A stretch of DNA of 24,245 bases from an uncultured Clostridia bacterium (lineage in GTDB: Bacteria; Bacillota; Clostridia; Oscillospirales; CAG-272), in contig CALAXC010000191.1 in NCBI GenBank assembly GCA_937894775.1, positions 1 to 24,245 of the forward strand, in the 5' to 3' direction. A program made the translations under genes and the position numbers. Shown in pieces: positions 14,863 through 21,998 of this stretch. The notes beneath the pieces were generated by a model. The model had not been told where the DNA came from, did no database searches, and saw only the letters and a program-made list of their open reading frames with translations. The first letter of the stretch is position 1; each line of letters begins with the position of its first letter.

Positions 14863-15912
14863 ATGCAGACTAAAATATTTTCTGTAGATCCAGATAAACC
14901 GAATAAAGCAGAGATATCTTTTTGTGCATCTCTATTAAAAGACGGAGGACTCGTTGCCTTCCCTACCGAAACGGTTTACGGACTCGGCGCTCTTGCGACC
15001 GACAAAAATGCCGCAAAGAAAATATATGCGGCAAAAGGCAGACCAAGCGATAACCCACTTATTATTCACGTAGCAGAGCCAAAAGATGCTGAGCGCTATG
15101 CATACACATCAGAGCTTTATTACAAGCTCAGCGAAGCTTTTATGCCGGGACCGCTTACCGTTATTATGCCAAAAAAAGACACTATACCGTATGAAGTCAC
15201 GGGAGGGCTTGACACCGTTGCGGTGCGCTGTCCTTCGCACAAAATAGCAAGAGCGCTTATTAAAAGTGCGGAAGAAGCGATAGCGGCTCCGTCGGCAAAT
15301 CTTTCGGGAAGTCCTTCGCCAACCGAAGGTCATCACGTAATAAAGGATATGGACGGCAAGATAGACGCAATAATCGATGGCGGATCCTGTGAGATCGGTC
15401 TTGAATCGACCATCGTAAAAATAGACGGCAATTCGCTCACACTTCTCCGCCCGGGAGCAATTTCTCCGGACGCGCTTTTATGCGTTTGCGAAAATGTCAC
15501 GATCGCGCCTGCGGTAACCGAAGCCCTCAAAGAAAACGAACGGCCGCTCTCTCCGGGAATGAAATACCGCCATTACGCCCCAAAAGCTCCGCTGGTGCTT
15601 CTTGACGGTGACAGCTCCGACGTAGAAAAAGAGCTTATAAAAAGATCAAAGGATAAACGTGTTTTAATACTCGCCTACAGCGAGGAAATTTCACTTTTAA
15701 GCGGCGCTAATTTTATAGACATTGGTGCAAAAGAAGATCTTCAAACACAAGCACAGCGGCTTTTTGGCGCATTGAGAGCAGCGGATGAAATGTCTATTGA
15801 TATAATATATGCGCATCTCCCTAAAAAAAGCGGTATGGGACTTGCTCTTTACAACAGAATGATACGAGCCGCCGCACATACAGTAGAAACAATTACAAAA
15901 AAAGATATATAA
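14863..15912 (+). CDS. tsaC: Sua5/YwlC-type threonylcarbamoyl-AMP synthase
   Basis: A 349-residue protein that makes threonylcarbamoyl-AMP from threonine, bicarbonate and ATP for the tRNA t6A37 modification. The YrdC domain (about 1-200) carries FPTETVYGLG (33-42) and KGRPSDNPL (58-66), the ATP/threonine-binding signatures. The conserved linker SPGMKYRHYAPKAPL (about 230-245) leads to a C-terminal Sua5 domain, so this is the long Sua5 form (YwlC in Bacillus), not the short TsaC. It sits 29 nt after prfA and 18 nt before the topoisomerase gene; prfA-ywlC proximity is common in Firmicutes. Confidence 0.94.
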   Translation: MQTKIFSVDPDKPNKAEISFCASLLKDGGLVAFPTETVYGLGALATDKNAAKKIYAAKGRPSDNPLIIHVAEPKDAERYAYTSELYYKLSEAFMPGPLTVIMPKKDTIPYEVTGGLDTVAVRCPSHKIARALIKSAEEAIAAPSANLSGSPSPTEGHHVIKDMDGKIDAIIDGGSCEIGLESTIVKIDGNSLTLLRPGAISPDALLCVCENVTIAPAVTEALKENERPLSPGMKYRHYAPKAPLVLLDGDSSDVEKELIKRSKDKRVLILAYSEEISLLSGANFIDIGAKEDLQTQAQRLFGALRAADEMSIDIIYAHLPKKSGMGLALYNRMIRAAAHTVETITKKDI

Positions 15913-15930
15913 AATAAGGACGGAAAACAA

Positions 15931-18189
15931 ATGGCAAAAAGGTCATCAAGAGCATCAAAGGGCTCTAACCTTAAAGACGTAACCGAAATAGTATACGCTC
16001 CCGCGCAAGAGCAATTAATAACCGACACTATAGAGAAAAACTATATGCCATACGTTATGAGCGTTATAGTTTCGAGAGCTATTCCCGAAATAGACGGACT
16101 CAAGCCCTCACATAGAAAATTACTCTATACGATGTATAAAATGGGACTTCTTACAGGTCCGCGAACAAAAAGCGCAAACGTAGTCGGTCAAACGATGAAG
16201 CTTAATCCTCACGGAGATATGGCTATATATGAAACACTTGTGCGCCTTACAAGAGGAAACGAATCACTTCTTCATCCGCTCGTAGACTCAAAAGGAAGCT
16301 TTGGTAAGCAATACTCATCAAATATGAGCTTTGCGGCATCAAGATATACAGAAGTAAAGCTTGACAGCTTTTGCGCCGAGCTATTCAGAGGTATCGATAA
16401 GGACGCGGTAGACTTCGTTGACAACTATGACAACACAATGAAAGAACCCGTGCTTCTTCCCACGACCTTCCCTAATATTCTCGTAACACCGAATATGGGT
16501 ATTGCGGTAGGTATGGCATCTAATATATGCTCATTTAACCTTGCCGAGATATGCGACGGAACGATAGCCATACTTAAGAACCCCAAGGTATCGGTAGATA
16601 AGATACTCGATATTATAAAAGCTCCCGATTTTCCCGGTGGCGGCGCTATAGTTTACAACCGCGAGGATATGAGAAAGGTATATGAAACAGGTTCAGGCTC
16701 GGTAAAAATAAGATCACGCTACAACTACGATAAAGCACAGAACTGTATAGATATAATTCAGATCCCCTACTCTACTTCAATAGAGATAATACTCAACAAG
16801 ATATCCGATCTGGTAAAGGAAGGTAAGCTCAAAGAGGTCGTCGATTTCCGTGATGAGATCGACCTCAGCGGCTTCAAGCTTACACTTGATCTCCGCAGAG
16901 GCGTAGATCCCGACAAGCTTATGGCAAAGCTCTTCAAGATAACTCCTCTTGAAGACAGCTTTAAGTGTAATTTCAACGTGCTTGTAAATTCACATCCTAT
17001 GCAGCTCGGTATAATAGACATACTGAAGGAATGGATAACATTCAGAATTTCCTGCGTTCGCCGTGAGCTTAGCTACGACTTAAAGAAAAAGCAGGACAAG
17101 CTTCACCTTCTCTTGGGACTTGGTAAAATATTGCTCGATATCGATAAAGCAATACGTATAATAAGACACACAGAAAAGGAAGAGGACGTTATCCCCAACC
17201 TTATGTCAGGCTTTGGAATCGACGAAATACAAGCGGAATATATAGCAGAGATCAAGCTTCGCAACCTCAACAAGCAATATATTATCAACCGCATAAATGA
17301 AATAGAAAATCTGCAAAATGAGATCGCAAAGATCGAGGACATTCTTTCGGACGAGCTCAAGATAAAAGCTTTAATTTCTTCACAGCTCACCGAAATAAAG
17401 AAAAAATACGGTCAGCCGCGCCGCTCACAGATAATTCATACCGACGATATTATAGAATACGAAGAAAAAGAAGAGGTCGAAAACTTCAACGCCCGACTCT
17501 ATCTTACAAAAGAAGGATATTTCAAGAAGATCACTCTTCAGTCACTCAGAGGAAACGACGAACAAAAGCTCAAAGACGGTGATGCTATATTCCAATCCTT
17601 CGACGCAGAAAATATTTCCGATATAATATTTGTCACAAATAAATGTCAGATATTCCGAGCAAAGGTTTCGGACTTTGATTGCTGCAAAGCATCAGCGATG
17701 GGTGAATTTCTCCCCTCAAAGCTCGGTATGGAGGAAAGTGAAAAGCCGATATTTATGAGGCTACAGCCAAGCTATCCCGAAGACGAAAGCTTTGTTTATA
17801 TCTTTGAAAACGGCAAGGGCGTTCGAATTCCTGCGAACTGCTATGAAACCAAGGGCAACCGCAAAAAGCTTATCAACGCATATTCTTCAGCTTCTCCCAT
17901 AGTAGCTGTATTCTATGAGAAAGAAAAAGATCCGTATGACATATTACTTGTAAGCAGCGCAGAAAAAGCAATAACATTTAAAACATCGCTTATAACAAAG
18001 AAAGCAACAAGAACGTCAGGCGGAACAACACTTATAAATATGAGAAAGAATGATCGCGTAGTATTTGCGACCGCGGAGATCCCCGAAGCATATTCAAAAG
18101 GATACAAAAAGCTAAAGCTTCCCGCAGCGGGCGTAACTATTCCTGACAGCGATCTGTCACAGCTTCAACTTACTATAACAAATATTTAA
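15931..18189 (+). CDS. Type II topoisomerase subunit A, GyrA/ParC family
   Basis: A 752-residue DNA breakage-reunion subunit. The winged-helix active site ends in SRYTEVKL with the nucleophilic tyrosine at 139 and its partner arginine at 138. The VGQTMKLNPHGD segment (85-96), coiled-coil and tower regions follow, and the C-terminal beta-pinwheel from about residue 500 is short and lacks a clear QRRGGKG gyrase box, so ParC-like (topoisomerase IV) is likelier than GyrA. Read against E. coli GyrA, the quinolone position Ser83 is Met97 and Asp87 is Glu101. No parE/gyrB lies beside it, so the partner ATPase subunit is encoded elsewhere. It starts 18 nt after tsaC and is probably last but one in the operon. 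Confidence 0.9.
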   Translation: MAKRSSRASKGSNLKDVTEIVYAPAQEQLITDTIEKNYMPYVMSVIVSRAIPEIDGLKPSHRKLLYTMYKMGLLTGPRTKSANVVGQTMKLNPHGDMAIYETLVRLTRGNESLLHPLVDSKGSFGKQYSSNMSFAASRYTEVKLDSFCAELFRGIDKDAVDFVDNYDNTMKEPVLLPTTFPNILVTPNMGIAVGMASNICSFNLAEICDGTIAILKNPKVSVDKILDIIKAPDFPGGGAIVYNREDMRKVYETGSGSVKIRSRYNYDKAQNCIDIIQIPYSTSIEIILNKISDLVKEGKLKEVVDFRDEIDLSGFKLTLDLRRGVDPDKLMAKLFKITPLEDSFKCNFNVLVNSHPMQLGIIDILKEWITFRISCVRRELSYDLKKKQDKLHLLLGLGKILLDIDKAIRIIRHTEKEEDVIPNLMSGFGIDEIQAEYIAEIKLRNLNKQYIINRINEIENLQNEIAKIEDILSDELKIKALISSQLTEIKKKYGQPRRSQIIHTDDIIEYEEKEEVENFNARLYLTKEGYFKKITLQSLRGNDEQKLKDGDAIFQSFDAENISDIIFVTNKCQIFRAKVSDFDCCKASAMGEFLPSKLGMEESEKPIFMRLQPSYPEDESFVYIFENGKGVRIPANCYETKGNRKKLINAYSSASPIVAVFYEKEKDPYDILLVSSAEKAITFKTSLITKKATRTSGGTTLINMRKNDRVVFATAEIPEAYSKGYKKLKLPAAGVTIPDSDLSQLQLTITNI

Positions 18190-18203
18190 CGAGGTGAAAT
18201 ATT

Positions 18204-18299
18204 ATGAAAAAAACTACCATTCGTATAATATGCTGGATTCTTGCAGGACTTATGGCCCTCAGCGGAGTTTCAGCGCTTATTATGTATCTTTTGGCATAA
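18204..18299 (+). CDS. 31-residue single-helix membrane peptide
   Basis: A very short gene 14 nt after the topoisomerase stop, with a good GAGGTGA Shine-Dalgarno 5 nt before ATG 18204. The peptide begins MKKTTIR and is otherwise nearly all hydrophobic (IICWILAGLMALSG... ALIMYLLA), so it forms one membrane helix with a positively charged cytoplasmic start. The terminator follows 11 nt later, so it is placed as the real last gene of the operon. I recognise no family with certainty; it recalls small DUF4044-like membrane peptides of Firmicutes. Confidence 0.7.
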   Translation: MKKTTIRIICWILAGLMALSGVSALIMYLLA

Positions 18300-18310
18300 T
18301 AAAAAACAAA

Positions 18311-18336
18311 AAACAGGTTGCGTGAGCAACCTGTTT
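18311..18336. terminator. Bidirectional terminator between convergent operons
   Basis: A perfect 11-bp stem AAACAGGTTGC/GCAACCTGTTT with a GTGA loop, an A-run on the left and a T-run on the right. It ends the coaE-to-small-peptide operon on the plus strand and the CHAP-EEP operon on the minus strand. Confidence 0.92.
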
Positions 18337-18342
18337 TTTGTT

Positions 18343-19425
18343 TTATTTTGCATTAAATGTAGCTGTTGAGAAACAGAACATATGATCGGAAGGAGCTTTA
18401 CTGCTCGTTGTTCCTCTCTTAAAGATCTCCACAGTCCAAGCTTCATTATGATAAAGAAGATTATCAGGCATAGCGCTTGTATCACCTATAACCGTATTAT
18501 ACGGACCGTTCTCACCATATTTTACATTAGCAATTCCAAGCTTATTCATAGCCGAAAATTCGTTAAAATCACTTGTCGAAAAATCACCCGCTACAAAATA
18601 ATTGCTGTTAGTCTTGACCTTATCAACAAGATCTGTTATCTGAAGCGCACGGGTATTTGCATTAGTGCTAAGCTTACATACATAGAAATTTATTACGGTT
18701 TCCTCAACCACTATCTGTGCATATCCAAGCTTAAGATGTGAATTCGAATAAGAAATCAATCTTGGATTTTCCGTAGTTCCCGTAGCGGTCTTAAACGGAT
18801 ATTTACTCATTATCGCAAGACCGCCGTCTGTTGCGCCTGTATTAAAGAAGAAATAATACTGATATCCTGCTGTTTGTGCTATAGTCTTAAGCTGCGCTTC
18901 ATCCTTTACTTCCTGAAGGCCGATTATATCGGGAGCTCCGTAACCGGGTCTTGCGGTAATTTCAAGCTTTATTTCACTTGCTATCTGAGTAGCATCCGCA
19001 GTAGCACCGTTTATATTATAAGTACCAAAATTAAGCTTAATGGGTTCGGGTTCAGGCTCGGGTTCAGGCTCGGGCTCGGGTTCGGGTTCAGGCTCGGGCT
19101 CGGGTTCAGGCTCGGGCTCGGGTTCGGGCTCAGGTTCGGGTTCTGGCTCAGGTTCAGGCTCGGGTGTTGGCGTCGGATCATTATTATCACCGCTGTTTTC
19201 AGAATTCTCGTTATTCTCGGAATTTCCGTCATTCTCAGCCTCTTCCTCGCCATCAGCTTTTTCAGAATCTTCCTGATCTACTGTATCTTGCGTATCATTC
19301 ACAGAACTTTCTGTATCGGAAGCATCTGTATTTTTGATAGGTTCTTTTTTAGTACATGCGGCAAAATTAAATAGCATAAAAAGAACCATAATGATGCTAA
19401 GAAAAGATAAAAATTTCTGTTTCAT
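18343..19425 (-). CDS. Lipoprotein with Pro-Glu stalk and degenerate EEP (DNase I-like) domain
   Basis: About 360 residues. A type II signal peptide ends in the lipobox NFAAC (lipid-modified Cys24). A very acidic Asp/Glu/Asn/Ser region follows (about 30-85), then 20 Pro-Glu units (88-128), a rigid stalk. From about 130 to the end comes an endonuclease/exonuclease/phosphatase fold: TYNIN (135-139), GLQEV with metal-binding Glu172, GGLAIMSKYP, and SDH (346-348). The general-acid histidine of the usual THL motif is replaced (CKL, Lys251), and GDFN reads GDFS (Ser283), so catalysis is doubtful. ATG 19425 has GGAGG 8 nt upstream; a GTG at 19431 is too close to it. It follows the first CHAP gene after 28 nt and is probably co-transcribed. 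Confidence 0.82.
   Translation of the reverse strand: MKQKFLSFLSIIMVLFMLFNFAACTKKEPIKNTDASDTESSVNDTQDTVDQEDSEKADGEEEAENDGNSENNENSENSGDNNDPTPTPEPEPEPEPEPEPEPEPEPEPEPEPEPEPEPEPEPEPEPEPIKLNFGTYNINGATADATQIASEIKLEITARPGYGAPDIIGLQEVKDEAQLKTIAQTAGYQYYFFFNTGATDGGLAIMSKYPFKTATGTTENPRLISYSNSHLKLGYAQIVVEETVINFYVCKLSTNANTRALQITDLVDKVKTNSNYFVAGDFSTSDFNEFSAMNKLGIANVKYGENGPYNTVIGDTSAMPDNLLYHNEAWTVEIFKRGTTSSKAPSDHMFCFSTATFNAK
19042..19164 (-). repeat. Hexanucleotide tandem repeat encoding 20 Pro-Glu units
   Basis: A 123-bp in-frame tract of about 20 imperfect 6-bp units (plus-strand consensus GGNTCN) coding for P(EP)20 in the lipoprotein. Third-position changes break perfect identity, yet the unit size keeps the frame, so slippage would change the stalk length without a frameshift. 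The opposite strand reads as a spurious Gly-Ser polymer. Confidence 0.95.
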
Positions 19426-19453
19426 AGTCACTCCTCCAAAAAATAATAATACC

Positions 19454-21001
19454 TTAATATTCTTTTTTCTTTTTTATAAGAATAGCACCTGCAAGCATTA
19501 CAACAGGCAAGGAAACACCCATAGCTACCGAAGCATCACATCCAAGTTCATCAGAAATTCCCGTCTCTGATCCGCTTTCGTTTCCGCTTCCATCTCCATT
19601 ATAAATTCCGCCGCCTTCTCCGTTCACGTCAAGATCAAGAGTTATAAGCTCACAAGTTTTATTATTCAAGAATTTTACAACGTAAGTTACAGTATGCTTT
19701 CCACCGTTCAGCGAGGAGGTATCCGCCTTTATATCAAAGAGCTTCGCTTTATCTCCCGCCTTCTTCTTTGCATCAGCATTAGGTTCTTTAGGTTCTGAAC
19801 CCCAAACTGCATTTTCAGCATTACCGTCAAAATAATATCCGAATTCCTTTATGTAAGCTGAAAATCCCGCAAAGCCTTGAATCTCCATCGTCTGCCCTGC
19901 GGCAAGAGTATATGATTCACTCTCGTTTACTTTTTTACCGTCTATAAGGCATTTATTAAGCCCACTTCCGATATGAGTCTTTACTTTTTTTATCTCTTTT
20001 GTAATAGCATATTTGTTTGCAACTACCTCAGGCTCTATCTTGTCGGGAACCGTTTTAAACTCGGCATTAGATGTCACCTGATAAATAGGACTTCCGCCCT
20101 CAGCCTTGATATAACCCGTCTTTCCGTCAAATTTTACCTCGTAACAGCTCTTGCTCAAAAGCTTAGTTACCTCAAAAATAGTTCCCTTAGGTATTTCGGT
20201 GTACTTAGTGCTGTCGCTAAGCTTTGTATCGGGATAAAGATTTTTAACAGTATCACTTATCCACAAGCCTGTAGTAGGCTTTTCTCCTGTGTAATCAACT
20301 TTAAACGCTTTATCGTTTTTCTTATATGGCGGTGTGCCAAATCCTAAAAACTTATGATAATCTCTTGCGTAATTCTTACAGTAAACACCGCCGCCCTCAG
20401 GATTAAGACCTGCGCTGTTACTTGTATTTCCCTCTATAGTATAAACTCTTCCGTCTTTATAATAACGAACTATGCCGATATGTCCGCCTCCCGTGAAAAA
20501 CACAAGATCTCCGGGCTTAGGCTCATAATTGCTTCCCGCATCGTGACCGTACCCCGCATTTTTCATATTCTGATACCATCTCGGGCAATAAATATCTCTC
20601 CAGACAGTTTGCTTTGAGGTGCTCGTGGTAGCTCTCGACTGAAACAGACAGAAAGAAACATATGCCGCACACCAAGCGTAGGACGAGCCTTCGCCATAGT
20701 TACGGCAAAACTCGGTATAGTTTCCACCGCCGCCCTGAGTTCCGCTAAAACCCGACGAGCTTGTTCCTTCAACGTACTCTATCTGCGAAAGAGCAACCGC
20801 AAGTGTGTCGGTAACTCCGTCGCCCGTAAGCTCGATCGAAGTAAGATTTTTATAATACTTTGAATTCTTATAGGCATCCGAAACTCCTGCCGCGCCGGTT
20901 GAATAAGAAATTTTCTCTGCTGAAGCAAAAACAGAAAAACAAGAAACCGTCACAAGCAGACATATCAAAAGTGACAAAACCTTTATCATCCTTTTTTTCA
21001 T
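19454..21001 (-). CDS. Secreted CHAP-SH3 amidase/peptidase, membrane-tethered (paralogue 1)
   Basis: About 515 residues. A signal peptide (about 1-28, cut after FASA) is followed by a CHAP domain: Cys111 in YAWCAAYVSFC, His174 in GGGHIGIVRY, and Glu190/Asn192 in IEGNTS. CHAP enzymes cleave peptidoglycan peptides or amide bonds, sometimes glutathionylspermidine. An SH3-like domain (about 250-310, SCYEVKFDGKTGYI) probably binds wall. A beta-rich domain of unknown function (about 340-475) has FGYYFDGN and GGKHTVTYVVKF. The tail is GCDA plus a membrane helix plus KKKKEY. AAGGGAG fits ATG 21001 rather than ATG 21007. It is a close paralogue of the gene at 21999-23585 and heads an operon with the EEP lipoprotein. 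Confidence 0.88.
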   Translation of the reverse strand: MKKRMIKVLSLLICLLVTVSCFSVFASAEKISYSTGAAGVSDAYKNSKYYKNLTSIELTGDGVTDTLAVALSQIEYVEGTSSSGFSGTQGGGGNYTEFCRNYGEGSSYAWCAAYVSFCLFQSRATTSTSKQTVWRDIYCPRWYQNMKNAGYGHDAGSNYEPKPGDLVFFTGGGHIGIVRYYKDGRVYTIEGNTSNSAGLNPEGGGVYCKNYARDYHKFLGFGTPPYKKNDKAFKVDYTGEKPTTGLWISDTVKNLYPDTKLSDSTKYTEIPKGTIFEVTKLLSKSCYEVKFDGKTGYIKAEGGSPIYQVTSNAEFKTVPDKIEPEVVANKYAITKEIKKVKTHIGSGLNKCLIDGKKVNESESYTLAAGQTMEIQGFAGFSAYIKEFGYYFDGNAENAVWGSEPKEPNADAKKKAGDKAKLFDIKADTSSLNGGKHTVTYVVKFLNNKTCELITLDLDVNGEGGGIYNGDGSGNESGSETGISDELGCDASVAMGVSLPVVMLAGAILIKKKKEY

Positions 21002-21040
21002 ATTCATTCTCCCTTAAGGATTATTTTTCCATATATGTTA

Positions 21041-21069
21041 ATTATACCATTTATAGATATAAAAGTCAA
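21041..21069 (-). promoter_or_regulatory. Sigma-A-like promoter of the CHAP-EEP operon
   Basis: On the minus strand TTGACT (21064-21069), a 17-nt spacer and TATAAT (21041-21046), about 40 nt before the start codon. The rest of 21008-21207 is AT-rich and empty apart from the terminator of the ubiquitin gene. Confidence 0.85.
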
Positions 21070-21156
21070 CCGAATAGGACCACCACAAAACTTTTTTGTA
21101 AATTTATAACAATTTAATATTTGCTTTTTTTCACAAATAGACAATTTTTAAGATAA

Positions 21157-21200
21157 AAATACCGCTTTACTACCGACCAGCCGATAATAAAGCGGTATTT
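21157..21200 (-). terminator. Intrinsic terminator of the CHAP-ubiquitin operon
   Basis: AAATACCGCTTTA (21157-21169) pairs perfectly with TAAAGCGGTATTT (21188-21200), loop of 18 nt, followed on the minus strand by a T-run. It lies 7 nt after the ubiquitin gene stop and separates this operon from the CHAP-EEP operon. Confidence 0.88.
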
Positions 21201-21207
21201 CAATATT

Positions 21208-21969
21208 TTACGAATTAGGAGTACCTATAGTAACTGTAAGTTTACCCATAAGACCGTCTTTTTGGGGAACACCCGTCGCGGTAAGCTCCGAAATCTTTTG
21301 AGGAGCTGCATTAAATTCAACATCCTCAGCAGATGCAAGATCAAAATTCGCTTCGGAAACTGTAAGATCAGCAGTTCCGTTAGGCTCATCAGCCTTCTCA
21401 AATGCTATTGAAACTCCAACAGCCGAATTAGAGTGGTTTGTTACAGTAACCTTTCCATCCTTCTTTATCCAATCGGGATCTTTAGTCTGTGTGCTGTAAC
21501 TATGCTCGGAAGGATTCCACTGTGCGGTTGCACCGCCATAAACAAAATTCATATCCGTCCATTCAACATCCACACTGTAAATAACATCCGTAGAAACCGT
21601 ACTCTCCTCATAAGTTATAACGACATCCACCGCTGCAGACTCATCAAGGCTTGTCAAAACATTAGTGCGTACTCTCAAAACAAGATGTAAGGTAGACTCT
21701 TTTTGTATATTATAATCCGAAAGAGTTTTTCCTTCTTCAAGCTGTTTACCTGAGAAAATAAGTCTTTGCTGATCAGGGGGAATACCCTCTTTTTCCTGAA
21801 TCTTCGCCTTTATAGCATCTATAGAGTCATTAGGCTCGACCTCAAGAGTTATTGTTTTTCCTGACAGCGTCTTTACAAATATCTGCATCGCTGATGCAGA
21901 CAACGCGCATACACAAAAAAGTGTCAGCGCAAGAACAAAAGAAATTACAATTTTAAAAGATCTTTTCAT
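21208..21969 (-). CDS. Secreted ubiquitin homologue fused to a beta-rich domain
   Basis: A 253-residue exported protein. Residues 1-27 are a signal peptide ending ALSASA; cleavage would leave Met28, which is ubiquitin Met1. Residues 28-101 match human ubiquitin 1-74 at 63 of 74 positions by my count. Lys6, 11, 27, 29, 33, 48 and 63, the Leu8/Ile44/His68/Val70 surface and the STLHLVLR strand are all kept. The ends differ: Gly75-Gly76 are Thr-Asn and the chain runs on, so ordinary conjugation through the C-terminus is not possible. Residues 104-253 form an unnamed beta-rich domain with IYSVDVEW, WNPSEHSYS and VTVTNHSNSAV, seen in other Clostridia secreted proteins as I recall them. Codon use resembles its neighbours. 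It follows the CHAP gene by 29 nt. Origin by transfer from a eukaryote is inferred. Confidence 0.93.
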   Translation of the reverse strand: MKRSFKIVISFVLALTLFCVCALSASAMQIFVKTLSGKTITLEVEPNDSIDAIKAKIQEKEGIPPDQQRLIFSGKQLEEGKTLSDYNIQKESTLHLVLRVRTNVLTSLDESAAVDVVITYEESTVSTDVIYSVDVEWTDMNFVYGGATAQWNPSEHSYSTQTKDPDWIKKDGKVTVTNHSNSAVGVSIAFEKADEPNGTADLTVSEANFDLASAEDVEFNAAPQKISELTATGVPQKDGLMGKLTVTIGTPNS

Positions 21970-21998
21970 AATGTTATTTTCCTTTTCAATCTATTTAT

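Noticed and set aside
19042..19164. CRISPR array or minisatellite of another kind
   Set aside because: The unit is 6 bp with no spacers, and it translates cleanly to Pro-Glu in the gene frame.
19040..19276. Plus-strand frame coding a Gly-Ser polymer
   Set aside because: It is the antisense shadow of the Pro-Glu repeat; no RBS or promoter, and the minus-strand frame encodes a full lipoprotein.
21886..21888. A cytosolic start of the ubiquitin at Met28
   Set aside because: No Shine-Dalgarno lies upstream of this codon, whereas ATG 21969 has AAAGGA and opens a textbook signal peptide.
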